Assembly: GCA_050943735.1 (NCBI GenBank)
Contig: JBMNPT010000012.1
Span: 1 to 60,577, forward strand
Reading direction: 5' to 3'
DNA: 60,577 bases
Origin: JBMNPT01 sp050943735
GTDB lineage: Bacteria > Bacillota > Clostridia > Oscillospirales > RGIG577
Below, one piece after another: positions 41,486 to 49,666 of this stretch. The position numbers and the translations under genes are program-made. The notes below the pieces were generated by a model that saw only the letters and a list, made by a program, of their open reading frames with translations, was not told the origin of the DNA and did no database searches. The stretch's first letter is position 1. Every line of letters starts with the position of its first letter.

Positions 41486-42427
41486 ATGAACAAACAAAGC
41501 TGCACAAAAAAAACTTCCATCGGCGGCCAGGCGGTCATCGAGGGAGTGATGATGCGCGGACCCCGTAAAACCTCGGTGGTGGTGCGCAAAAAAGATGGAA
41601 CCTTGGAACGGGATTTATCCGATACCTATAAAGAGGGAAAGATCCCCTGGTATACCAAAGTGCCCTTTGTACGGGGCATTTTTAATCTGGGAAGCTCGCT
41701 GTATATCGGCTATAAGGCTCTCAATTTCAGCGCTTCCTTTTTTGTGGACGAGGAGGAAGAGGAACCCGGAAGGTTTGAGAAATGGCTGTCGGAAAAGCTG
41801 GGAGACCGGTTAAACGATGCCCTGATGACCTTCTCCATGGTGCTGGGCGTGGGACTTTCGGTGGTGCTTTTTTTCATGCTGCCCACTTTGATCACCGGTT
41901 TGATCCAGCAGTGGCTGCCCAACCACGTAGTCAAGGCCCTCACCGAGGGACTTGTGCGAATTCTGATTTTTTTGGGCTATCTGGCCGGCGTTTCCCTCAT
42001 GGAAGACATCCGGCGGGTCTATATGTATCACGGTGCGGAGCACAAGACCATTGCCTGCTATGAGGCGGGCGAAGAGCTCACCGTGGAAAATGTGCGGAAG
42101 TACACCCGTTTTCACCCTCGGTGCGGCACCAGCTTTTTGCTGATTGTCATGGTGGTGAGCATTTTGGTGTTTTCCTTCCTCAGCTGGAACAACGTGTGGA
42201 TACGGTTGCTCCTGCGCATTTTGCTCATCCCAGTGGTGGTGGGGATCAGCTATGAGATCATCAAACTGGCGGGCCGGTATGACAATCCGGTGACCCGGGC
42301 AGTGTCCCGGCCGGGCCTGTGGTTGCAGCGGCTCACCACCCGGGAGCCCGAGGACAGTATGATCGAAGTGGCCATTGCCGCCATGAAAGATGTGATTCCT
42401 GAGCAGGAAGGGGAGGATCGGTGGTGA
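41486..42427 (+). CDS. DUF1385 membrane protein
   Basis: The 313-residue protein has the DUF1385 layout: an IGGQAVIEGVMMRGP start (12-26), four or five membrane helices, and the conserved YHGAEHKTIACYE motif (about 181-193) between helices, then RFHPRCGTSF. The paired histidines and acids suggest metal or substrate binding, but the function is unknown. The family often lies beside prmC and prfA near rpmE in Firmicutes. The prmC start overlaps its end by seven bases. Confidence 0.92.
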   Translation: MNKQSCTKKTSIGGQAVIEGVMMRGPRKTSVVVRKKDGTLERDLSDTYKEGKIPWYTKVPFVRGIFNLGSSLYIGYKALNFSASFFVDEEEEEPGRFEKWLSEKLGDRLNDALMTFSMVLGVGLSVVLFFMLPTLITGLIQQWLPNHVVKALTEGLVRILIFLGYLAGVSLMEDIRRVYMYHGAEHKTIACYEAGEELTVENVRKYTRFHPRCGTSFLLIVMVVSILVFSFLSWNNVWIRLLLRILLIPVVVGISYEIIKLAGRYDNPVTRAVSRPGLWLQRLTTREPEDSMIEVAIAAMKDVIPEQEGEDRW

Positions 42428-43263
42428 CGCTGGATCAGGCTCGCCGGAAGTTGCGGCAGCGACTGGAACAGACGGGCATTGCCGAGGGCGGGCTGGAAGC
42501 CTCACTGCTGCTGCAGCGGGTGACCGGTCTGTCGGGGGCACAGTTGCTGGCCCGGGGCGGGGAGGAGCTGCCTCTGCCGCAGCAAGAGCAGCTGGAAAGG
42601 CTGGCTGGGCGGCGGGTGGCCCGGGAACCGCTGCAATACATTTTGGGGGAGTGGGAGTTTATGGGATTGCCATTCTCTCTCAATCAAGATACCCTGATTC
42701 CCCGTGCGGACACTGAAACACTGGTGGAAACCCTGCTTTCCCACTGTCCGGCTGACGCGGCCTGGCGGGTGTGGGATCTCTGCTGCGGCAGCGGATGCAT
42801 TGGAGTGAGCGTGGCTCATTACCGGCCGCTGGTACAGGTGGAAATGTGGGACATCAGCCCGTTGGCGGTGGAGGCCGCCAATGAAAACGCACGCCGCAAC
42901 GGAGTGGACAGGCGATGCCGGGCGGTGTTGCGGGATGTGCTGCAATCCTGGCCGGAGGGTCAGGTGGATGCCATTTTGTCCAATCCGCCCTATATTCCCA
43001 CCGGGGAGTTGGAAACCCTGCAGCCTGAGGTGCAGTGGGAGCCGCGCCGGGCGTTGGATGGCGGAGAGGACGGAATGGACTTTTACCGCCGGATGACCCG
43101 GCTGTATAAAGAGCACTTGGTGGCGGGGGGCCGGCTGTATTATGAGTGCGGTATGGGACAGAGCGGGCAGCTGGAAAAGCTGCTGAAACAGGAGGGATTC
43201 TCCCGGGTGGAGAGTGTATGCGATCTGGCTGGGATTCCCAGAGTGGTTTGGGGGGTTCATTGA
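42421..43263 (+). CDS. prmC: Release factor glutamine methyltransferase
   Basis: PrmC methylates the GGQ glutamine of peptide release factors using S-adenosylmethionine. The 280-residue product has the helical amino domain, then PLQYILGEWEFMGLPF (about 70-85), the SAM site DLCCGSGCIG (119-128) and the catalytic NPPY (188-191). It starts at GTG 42421 with GGGAGG upstream, coupled to DUF1385. The release factor gene itself is not in the window. Confidence 0.95.
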   Translation: MVTLDQARRKLRQRLEQTGIAEGGLEASLLLQRVTGLSGAQLLARGGEELPLPQQEQLERLAGRRVAREPLQYILGEWEFMGLPFSLNQDTLIPRADTETLVETLLSHCPADAAWRVWDLCCGSGCIGVSVAHYRPLVQVEMWDISPLAVEAANENARRNGVDRRCRAVLRDVLQSWPEGQVDAILSNPPYIPTGELETLQPEVQWEPRRALDGGEDGMDFYRRMTRLYKEHLVAGGRLYYECGMGQSGQLEKLLKQEGFSRVESVCDLAGIPRVVWGVH

Positions 43264-43266
43264 GCA

Positions 43267-44199
43267 ATGTCGGGATTTTTGACTGCATTCAATCAGGTGA
43301 TCATTCTATTCACCATGGTGCTGGTGGGCGTCGTGGTGGGCAAATGTGGTATCGTTACCAGTGTGGGGCGCAAGGAGCTGAGCAATTTGCTCACCCAGGT
43401 GACCATCCCCTGTATGATTTACAATTCCATGCTGGTGGAGGTTCAGCCGGAGGAAATGATGGGCATTCTGCGGGTGTTTTTCTACGCGCTGCTCATTGTG
43501 GGAGTCAGCTATCTATTGGGATTTCCGGTGGCACGGTGGCTGGGCGGCCGGGACATTCGAAAAACCAGCGTGTATCACTTTGGCACCACTTATTCCAATT
43601 TCGGTTTTATGGGCTGGCCGGTGTGTCAGGCACTCTTCGGCGATAAGGGGTTGTTTTATGGCTCAGTGATGGGCGTGGCCTACAATACCGTATTCTATCT
43701 CATCGCGGACATTCTCTTTGGGCCCATCCGGGGCGGGCAGCGCAAGGGCTTTGACTGGCGCAGTCAGGTAAGCCCCATGAACATAGCGGTGGTATTGGGG
43801 ATTTTGTCCTTTTTCAGCGGTGTACGGCCGCCTAGCCAGGTCCAGGAAATTGTGAGCATGCTGGCGGCGGTGACCACTCCTCTGGCCATGTGTGTGTCGG
43901 GCATTACACTGGCCGGTGCGGATTTGCGGCTGGCATTGAAAAATGGCCGGGCGTTTGTGTTCGGGGTGATTCGTCTGCTGGGCATTCCTGCACTGGTGCT
44001 GTGCGTTATGAAGCTGTTTGGAATCACTGGATTGGAGATGCAAGTACCGGTGGTCATTGCGGGCATGCCGGTGCTGGCCAATGTGACCATGTTCGCCGAA
44101 ACCTATGATGCCGATAGCTATTTGGCTGCACAGTTGGTGTTTATCACCACGCTGATGTCCATTCTCACCATTCCATTGGTGGCCAGCTGGGTGCTGTAA
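43267..44199 (+). CDS. AEC family (auxin efflux carrier-like) transporter
   Basis: The 310-residue membrane protein has ten helices in two five-helix bundles and the AEC pattern, with an early TIPCMIYNSMLV segment and the late AGMPVLANVTMFAETYDADSYLAAQLVF. Bacterial members carry malonate, malate or other organic acids, or act as effluxers; the substrate is unknown. It follows prmC by three bases and ends before a strong terminator. Confidence 0.88.
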   Translation: MSGFLTAFNQVIILFTMVLVGVVVGKCGIVTSVGRKELSNLLTQVTIPCMIYNSMLVEVQPEEMMGILRVFFYALLIVGVSYLLGFPVARWLGGRDIRKTSVYHFGTTYSNFGFMGWPVCQALFGDKGLFYGSVMGVAYNTVFYLIADILFGPIRGGQRKGFDWRSQVSPMNIAVVLGILSFFSGVRPPSQVQEIVSMLAAVTTPLAMCVSGITLAGADLRLALKNGRAFVFGVIRLLGIPALVLCVMKLFGITGLEMQVPVVIAGMPVLANVTMFAETYDADSYLAAQLVFITTLMSILTIPLVASWVL

Positions 44200-44209
44200 A
44201 TGTTCTATG

Positions 44210-44251
44210 TTCGCTTGTTGGTGGTTTTGTACCAACAGGCGAATTTTTTTT
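44210..44251 (+). terminator. Terminator after the AEC transporter gene
   Basis: TTCGCTTGTTGGT pairs with ACCAACAGGCGAA (one bulge), followed by eight T residues. Confidence 0.9.
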
Positions 44252-44291
44252 GAAAAAACCAAACAAATCACTAAAAATCACTGGACTTTTC

Positions 44292-44320
44292 TTGACGGTG
44301 GGAAAAATTTGTGCTAAAAT
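44292..44320 (+). promoter_or_regulatory. Promoter of the UroD-like gene
   Basis: TTGACG (44292-44297), 17 bases, and TGC-TAAAAT (-10 at 44315-44320). Confidence 0.78.
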
Positions 44321-44329
44321 AAAAGAAAA

Positions 44330-44344
44330 ATTGGTAATACCAAT
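44330..44344 (+). promoter_or_regulatory. GntR/FadR-type operator, copy 1
   Basis: ATTGGTAATACCAAT is a perfect 15-bp palindrome lying over the expected transcription start. It matches the TGGTnnnACCA form bound by FadR-subfamily GntR regulators and is nearly identical to the site before the gntR gene at 45796. Confidence 0.78.
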
Positions 44345-44382
44345 TTAGAACGAAACATACTACACTACATATAGGAGGTACG

Positions 44383-45585
44383 ATGATGGACAGACGAGAA
44401 AATATCAAACGGCTGCTGGCGGAGTACATGGAGCTGGAGCAGAGCGCGGAAAACAAACGCCGCCGGGCCATGTGGGATTATCTGCCCAAGGGCGGACGTG
44501 ACCAGTTCCGTCCGGTGCCCAAGTTTGACTATTCTTGGAAAGACGGCTGCATCCCCATTACCGCCGACATTCAGAACCCCACCTGGTCTGAGATGTTTGG
44601 TTTCAGCCTGGAGGACTACTATACCAATGCGGAAGTGTTCCTGGAAAGCCATCTGAAGATCATGCTTTATCGGTTCAAGAACTTCGCCGATGATACCTTC
44701 CTCACCAAATGGATTCCCATTTGGGGCAGCTGTGCGCTGGAAGGCAGCGTGTTTGGTATGGAATATGGGTTCTACCACGATAAGGACCCCTGGCTGTCTC
44801 ACAAGCCGGTGATTGAAACCTCCGATGACATCAAGCGCTTCCGGGATAATCCTCCCGACTTCAAGACTGTGGGCATCGTTCCCAACTTCATCAAAATGTA
44901 TGAAGAGTGCAAGGAAATGCTGCCGGACGATTACGAAGTGCTGTTCCCCCACTGGTGCCGCAGCATTTTTGGTGTGGCCACCTATGTGAGAGGGTATGAG
45001 GACTTCCTGTGCGACATGCTGGTGGACCCTGATTTTGCCAACGACCTGCTTCGTTTGATTACCGACGTACGTCGGGATTATGTGGAAGCCATGGAAAAAT
45101 ACACCGGCGAGCCCAGAAGCCTGGCATTCCTGTACAATGATGAAATCAACTGCCCCTCTATTTCTCCTCAGAACTATCGGGATATGGTATTCCCCTATGA
45201 GAAGGAGATCTGTGATTTCCACGGTGGTGCTCACTATTGGCACAGCTGCGGCGATGTGACCATGCTGGTGCCTGAAATCGCCAAGCTGCCCAACCTGAAG
45301 TTGTTCAACCGGGGTGCCTGGACTGATGTGTATGAAGCTGGTGTGGCCTTTAAGGACAAGTGCCCGCTGGAAATCTGCATGAATCCCCAGAAGCACATTC
45401 TGGAGGGCACCAAGGAGAGCATGACTGCTTTGCTCAATGGTATGATTGAGGATTGCCGCCGCAGCGACATCAATGGCTTCTACTTCAAGATCAGCGCTCT
45501 GAACCGTCAGAGTACCACTGAACATGCCGTAGGCCAGATCAAACTGTGGGTGGAGACTGCAAAAGAAGTCATTTCCAAAGTATAA
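44383..45585 (+). CDS. Uroporphyrinogen decarboxylase-fold protein (MtaA/CmuA-like)
   Basis: The 400-residue protein has the UroD/MtaA TIM-barrel pattern, not that of a haem-pathway HemE. The late HSCGD motif (about 288-292) and a following EICMNPQKH give the His-x-Cys...Cys set that binds zinc in methylcobamide:thiol methyltransferases. No cobalamin-binding corrinoid protein is adjacent, so it may be a methyltransferase using an unlinked partner or a UroD-fold lyase. Codon use is that of a strongly expressed gene. AGGAGG lies four bases before ATG 44383; ATG 44386 is also possible. It shares an operator with the TRAP operon. Confidence 0.78.
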   Translation: MMDRRENIKRLLAEYMELEQSAENKRRRAMWDYLPKGGRDQFRPVPKFDYSWKDGCIPITADIQNPTWSEMFGFSLEDYYTNAEVFLESHLKIMLYRFKNFADDTFLTKWIPIWGSCALEGSVFGMEYGFYHDKDPWLSHKPVIETSDDIKRFRDNPPDFKTVGIVPNFIKMYEECKEMLPDDYEVLFPHWCRSIFGVATYVRGYEDFLCDMLVDPDFANDLLRLITDVRRDYVEAMEKYTGEPRSLAFLYNDEINCPSISPQNYRDMVFPYEKEICDFHGGAHYWHSCGDVTMLVPEIAKLPNLKLFNRGAWTDVYEAGVAFKDKCPLEICMNPQKHILEGTKESMTALLNGMIEDCRRSDINGFYFKISALNRQSTTEHAVGQIKLWVETAKEVISKV

Positions 45586-45612
45586 CGTATACTATAATAG
45601 CATATAGAACAC

Positions 45613-45644
45613 AAAAGGCAGAGAAAGGGATTTCTCTGCCTTTT
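45613..45644 (+). terminator. Terminator of the UroD-like gene
   Basis: A perfect stem (AAAAGGCAGAGAAA) with a four-base loop and T-run; an A-run on the left could also let it act leftward. Confidence 0.88.
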
Positions 45645-45749
45645 GCAATTTCTAACAGTAGCAATCAAGAGTTATCGGCAGATAATACAAAAAAACAAAA
45701 AATAATTCTTGAAAATTGAACGAAAAGATGTATATAGCCTCTTTACATA

Positions 45750-45778
45750 TTGACTTTTGAAAATGAAGCTTGTATAAT
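45750..45778 (+). promoter_or_regulatory. Promoter of the gntR-dctPQM operon
   Basis: TTGACT (45750-45755) and a perfect TATAAT (45773-45778) with a 17-base spacer. Confidence 0.85.
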
Positions 45779-45794
45779 CAAACACAGATAAAAG

Positions 45795-45811
45795 AATTGG
45801 TATTACCGATT
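45795..45811 (+). promoter_or_regulatory. GntR/FadR-type operator, copy 2
   Basis: AATTGGTATTACCGATT, a palindrome with one mismatched pair, lies about 17 bases after the -10 box of the regulator's own promoter. It has the same spacing and core as copy 1 at 44330. Confidence 0.78.
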
Positions 45812-45851
45812 GCAGAGCCAAGGCATCGGAATAAAGATATGGAGGAGCACG

Positions 45852-46541
45852 ATGGCGCAGCACGAGATGGATGATCTGGTTCAAAGATTGCAGAAAATGA
45901 TCATTCAGGAAAAATTGGAAAGTGGTGATCGACTGGCATCTGAACGGGATTTGGCAAAACAGATGCAGGTGGGACGTCCCAGAATTCGTGAAGCGCTGAA
46001 AACCCTGGAAAGTATGGGTGTGTTGGAAATCCGCCGTGGCTCTGGAGCCTATATTCGTGAACCCAAGGTGAAAATTGACAGTTTTCCTTTTGTGTTGATG
46101 CTCAACAATGATAAGAGCCGAGAAGAAATGGTGAAAGAATTGGTGCAGACCCGTTCGATGATTGAATGCCAGATTTTGCAGATGCTCATTGAAAAAGCCA
46201 CTGATCAGCAAATTCAGCAGTTATCTGATTATTTGGATTGGGAACGGGAACACATGGGCGAAGCCACTGCCTATCAGGAAATGGTGGAAACCAATCTTTT
46301 TGAGCGTATGATGGCAGAAATTGTGGGAAACTCCATGTTGCAGTCGCTGCACAGCTCTATTTGCCATATGTGGCAGATTTTGATCAAACAGCTGGGTGTG
46401 GAAGTGGGGGAGATTGAAACCATCAATCATCAACACCGGGCAATCCTAGAGGCGGTTCACCGTCGCGATGTGTCTGAGGCCATCGCGGCGATGAAATATC
46501 ATATATCGCTTCCATTGCGGTATAACGCAGAAAAACATTGA
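45852..46541 (+). CDS. GntR-family regulator, FadR/FCD subfamily
   Basis: The 229-residue protein has a GntR winged helix (about 5-72, with DRLASERDLAKQMQVGRPRIREALKTLE). An all-helical FCD domain follows; its histidines in HQHRAILEAVHRRD and AAMKYHI, with earlier acids, form the usual metal and carboxylate pocket. Regulators of this type sense sugar acids or other small carboxylates. ATG 45852 with GGAGGAGC upstream is used. It is the first gene of an operon with dctPQM, and its operators suggest autorepression and control of the UroD-like gene. Confidence 0.92.
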   Translation: MAQHEMDDLVQRLQKMIIQEKLESGDRLASERDLAKQMQVGRPRIREALKTLESMGVLEIRRGSGAYIREPKVKIDSFPFVLMLNNDKSREEMVKELVQTRSMIECQILQMLIEKATDQQIQQLSDYLDWEREHMGEATAYQEMVETNLFERMMAEIVGNSMLQSLHSSICHMWQILIKQLGVEVGEIETINHQHRAILEAVHRRDVSEAIAAMKYHISLPLRYNAEKH

Positions 46542-46558
46542 ATGTAGGAGGAAGAAAG

Positions 46559-47587
46559 ATGAAAAAGTTTGTATGCATGGCAATGACAGCAGCTCTGTTG
46601 ATGTCCCTGTGTGCTTGTGGCGGAGGGGACAACTCTACCAACACCTCCACCAGTGGCTCGCAGGATGGCGGCGACGCTCAAAAAACATATGATTTGCAGT
46701 TGGCCAACAATCTGCCTACCACCCACGTGTACAACATCGCATTTGAGGAACTGGCCAATACCCTGAAAGAAAAGAGCAATGGCCAGATCAATCTCAAGCT
46801 CTATCCTGCTGAACAGCTGGGTGTGGAAAAGGAATATGTAGACCAGGTGTTTGCTCAAACATTGGATTTTGGTACTTCCGGTCCCAGTGAAATCGCCAAT
46901 CGTTACAAACCCGCTATGGTATTTGATGCTCCCTATCTGTTTGACAGTTGGGAACAGATGCTGGAGTTTACCAATGGAGAAGCCAGCCAGTTCATCTGGG
47001 ATGATTTGAAGGAAAAGTTCAATGTGGAGGCGCTGGTACATCTGTATTATGGCACCCGTGAAATTACCGCTAACAAGGAAATTCACACTCCTGCCGACAT
47101 GGCTGGCATGAAGTTCCGCGTGCCCAATGGGCCCATGCAGCTGGCCTATGGCAAGGCGTTTGGTGCCAACCCCACTCCCACCGCACTGGGTGAAGTTTAC
47201 CTGGGTCTGCAGCAGGGCGTAGTGGATGGTCAGGAAAATCCCCTGGTGACCATTGATACTTATAAGTTCAACGAAGTATGTGATTATCTGGTAATGAGCG
47301 ATCACATTGTGGCGCTGGTGTCTGTGTATGCTTCGGGCGAACGGCTGGCAGCGCTGCCGGAAGACATTCAGACTATTATCCGGGATGAATTCAAGGCCAT
47401 TGCCGACCCCACCAGCCAGGCCATCGCAGATGCAGAAGCGGAATTGGTCAGCAAATTTGAAGAGGGCGGTATGACGGTAATTGAGCCGGATAAGGAGGCC
47501 TTCAAGGAAGCCTGTGCTCCCATTTATACTGAGTTTGAATCGGAATGGGGCGAAGGTCTGGTGGAAAAGATTCAGTCTGCCACCTGA
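46559..47587 (+). CDS. dctP: TRAP transporter substrate-binding lipoprotein DctP
   Basis: The 342-residue protein has a lipoprotein signal (MSLCAC) and the DctP fold. It binds substrate outside the cell for the tripartite ATP-independent periplasmic-type transporter. The conserved TPADMAGMKFRVPNGPMQ stretch carries the arginine that usually pairs with a substrate carboxylate, followed by LQQGVVDGQENP. The ligand is therefore probably an organic or sugar acid. TAGGAGG precedes ATG 46559, 17 bases after gntR. Confidence 0.95.
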   Translation: MKKFVCMAMTAALLMSLCACGGGDNSTNTSTSGSQDGGDAQKTYDLQLANNLPTTHVYNIAFEELANTLKEKSNGQINLKLYPAEQLGVEKEYVDQVFAQTLDFGTSGPSEIANRYKPAMVFDAPYLFDSWEQMLEFTNGEASQFIWDDLKEKFNVEALVHLYYGTREITANKEIHTPADMAGMKFRVPNGPMQLAYGKAFGANPTPTALGEVYLGLQQGVVDGQENPLVTIDTYKFNEVCDYLVMSDHIVALVSVYASGERLAALPEDIQTIIRDEFKAIADPTSQAIADAEAELVSKFEEGGMTVIEPDKEAFKEACAPIYTEFESEWGEGLVEKIQSAT

Positions 47588-47608
47588 GTGTGACACTGTA
47601 AAAGCTGC

Positions 47609-47644
47609 GCGCAAAGAGGCTCCGTCTCTTTGCGCCCGCTTTTT
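47609..47644 (+). terminator. Intercistronic hairpin between dctP and dctQ
   Basis: A perfect ten-base stem GCGCAAAGAG/CTCTTTGCGC with a seven-base loop, four bases, then five T residues. It probably acts as a partial terminator or RNA-stability element giving more binding protein than membrane subunits. Confidence 0.75.
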
Positions 47645-47682
47645 CTGGAAAATGGTTTTTCTAAAAAAGGAGTGTCAACCAA

Positions 47683-48174
47683 ATGGAGAAAGTGAAAAAG
47701 TTTTTCGCCAACTTTGAACTGTACATCTGTATGGTGCTGTTGGCTGTGATGGTTATTGATTTGATCGCGCAGGTGTTTTTCCGTTTTGTCCTCAACGCTC
47801 CGCTTTCCTGGAGTGAAGAGCTGGCTCGCTGGCTGTATGTGTGGATTACCTGTTTTGGTATTGGCTACGGCATTCAAAATCATCTGCATATTGAAATGGA
47901 ATTCTTCTTCAATATGTTCCCGAAAAAATTCCAGAAATATTTTCAGATTTTCATCAATCTGGTATGCACCTGTTCGTTGTTGGTGATTTTGCCCGCAGCC
48001 ATTGCCATGGTGCAGCAGCAGCATAGCATCACCTCCAATACCATGCCGGTTCCGCTGAGTGTGGAGTTTATAGCATTGCCGGTGGGCATTGTGTTTGCGG
48101 TCATTCGTGCGATCATTGACTGTGTGAAGATTTATAAGACCCCGGTGGACGAAGTGGCAAAGGAGGTGGCATAA
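47683..48174 (+). CDS. dctQ: TRAP transporter small membrane subunit DctQ
   Basis: The 163-residue protein has four membrane helices and the DctQ hallmark LSWSEELARWLYVWITCFG (about 43-61) with the following helix. It pairs with DctM to form the sodium-driven membrane part. AAAAGGAGTG precedes ATG 47683. It ends one base before the dctM start. Confidence 0.93.
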   Translation: MEKVKKFFANFELYICMVLLAVMVIDLIAQVFFRFVLNAPLSWSEELARWLYVWITCFGIGYGIQNHLHIEMEFFFNMFPKKFQKYFQIFINLVCTCSLLVILPAAIAMVQQQHSITSNTMPVPLSVEFIALPVGIVFAVIRAIIDCVKIYKTPVDEVAKEVA

Positions 48175-48175
48175 A

Positions 48176-49456
48176 GTGTCTATTGCGATTTTCCTGATTT
48201 TGTTTATCGTGTTGATGCTTGTCAAATTTCCCATTCCCTTTACCATGCTCATCAGTTCATTGGTGTATTACCACATGGAAGGAATGGCCCTCACATCGGT
48301 GATCAACCGTCTGGTGGGTGGCGTGGACAATTTTGTGTTGCTGTCTGTGCCTGGTTTTATCTTGGCGGGTATCATCATGAATAGCGGCGGTATTACAGAA
48401 CGGATTTTTAAGTTCGCCGATCTGTGCGTGGGCTGGATTCCTGGCGGTTTGGGTCATGCCAATGTATTTGCATCGGTAATTTTTGCAGGTATGTCTGGCA
48501 CTGCAGTGGCAGATGCTGCTGGTCTGGGTGCCATTGAGCTGAAAGCCATGCAGGATGCCGGTTTTGATGAGGATTTCTCTCTGGCAGTAACGGGTGCCTC
48601 CTCTATTATCGGTCCCATTATTCCGCCTTCGGTGCCCATGGTACTGTATGCAACCATGTCGGGTGCCTCTGTGGGTGCCATGTTCATGGCAGGCGTAGTT
48701 CCTGGAATTTTAATGGGTTTGGCTTGTAGTATCATCGTATTTTTCCAGTGCAAAAAAAGAGGCTATAAACGGAATCCCTTCCCCAAAATGGCCGAGCTGG
48801 GACGCACCTTCCTGTGGGCATTTTTCCCACTGCTCACTCCCGTCATTATCATTGGCGGTATTCTGACCGGTGTGTTCACGCCTACAGAGTCTGCTATGAT
48901 CGCAGTATTGTATTCAGTGGTCCTGGCCTTTATCTATCGAGCCATTACCATTCGGGATTTCCCCCGTATTCTGAAGGAAACCCTGGACTCTTTGGTGCCC
49001 ATTACCTTTATTGTTTCCTGTGCGGCCGTATTTGGCTATGTGCTGGCAGCCGCTCAGACGCCGGCCATGTTGGCAGAGGCATTTTTGGGAATCATCGACA
49101 GCAAACTGGTGGCACTGATTGTACTGAACATCCTGTTGCTGCTGTTGGGGTGCTTTATGGAGACCACTGCTGCCATTCTGATTTTCACACCGGTGATTCT
49201 GCCCATCCTCACCGAATTTGACATTAGTCTGGTGCACTTTGGTGTGCTGATGGTGCTGAACCTGATGATTGGCCTGTTGACACCTCCTGTTGGTGTGGTG
49301 TTGTACGTGCTGGCAGGTATTTCGGAAAAGGCGTCCTTCTCCGATATTGTTAAGGTGATTTGGCCATATATTATTGTGCTGATCATTTTGCTGTATGTCA
49401 TTTTGTTTATTCCGCAGATTGCCACTGCGGTACCTGCTGCATTGGGGTATATTTGA
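48176..49456 (+). CDS. dctM: TRAP transporter large permease DctM
   Basis: The 426-residue protein has about twelve helices and the DctM pattern (VPGFILAGIIMNSGGI; GMSGTAVADAAGLGAIELKAM; GPIIPPSVPMVLYATMSGAS). It couples substrate uptake to the sodium gradient. It starts at GTG 48176 with AAGGAGGTGG upstream. A terminator follows, so the TRAP operon is gntR-dctP-dctQ-dctM. Confidence 0.95.
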   Translation: MSIAIFLILFIVLMLVKFPIPFTMLISSLVYYHMEGMALTSVINRLVGGVDNFVLLSVPGFILAGIIMNSGGITERIFKFADLCVGWIPGGLGHANVFASVIFAGMSGTAVADAAGLGAIELKAMQDAGFDEDFSLAVTGASSIIGPIIPPSVPMVLYATMSGASVGAMFMAGVVPGILMGLACSIIVFFQCKKRGYKRNPFPKMAELGRTFLWAFFPLLTPVIIIGGILTGVFTPTESAMIAVLYSVVLAFIYRAITIRDFPRILKETLDSLVPITFIVSCAAVFGYVLAAAQTPAMLAEAFLGIIDSKLVALIVLNILLLLLGCFMETTAAILIFTPVILPILTEFDISLVHFGVLMVLNLMIGLLTPPVGVVLYVLAGISEKASFSDIVKVIWPYIIVLIILLYVILFIPQIATAVPAALGYI

Positions 49457-49459
49457 TGC

Positions 49460-49491
49460 AAAAAGCCACAGGCAGAAGCCTGTGGCTTTTT
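49460..49491. terminator. Terminator of the gntR-dctPQM operon
   Basis: AAAAAGCCACAGGC-AGAA-GCCTGTGGCTTTTT. Confidence 0.92.
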
Positions 49492-49575
49492 CACACCTAC
49501 AAATATATTTATATTGTATACAAGTAAAAAACAATTGATATGTATATCTTACACATAATTTTAGAATTCGTTTGA

Positions 49576-49610
49576 TTTGTCTAGACAAAGAAGATTTAGA
49601 TTGGTATAAT
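49576..49610 (+). promoter_or_regulatory. Promoter with palindromic operator before the E1 fusion gene
   Basis: TAGACA (49582-49587) and TATAAT (49605-49610) are 17 bases apart. The -35 box lies within a perfect 14-bp palindrome TTTGTCTAGACAAA (49576-49589). A second palindrome, TTGTATACAA, lies upstream at 49514-49523. The palindrome differs from the GntR sites at 44330 and 45796, so another regulator is likely. Confidence 0.7.
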
Positions 49611-49666
49611 TGCATATAGAAAGAAAAAACTGGCACCTGTCATATGGAATTATAGGAGGAACTCAT

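Noticed and set aside
44383..45585. Haem biosynthesis uroporphyrinogen decarboxylase HemE
   Set aside because: The His-x-Cys metal motif and lack of haem genes fit the MtaA/CmuA branch, not HemE.
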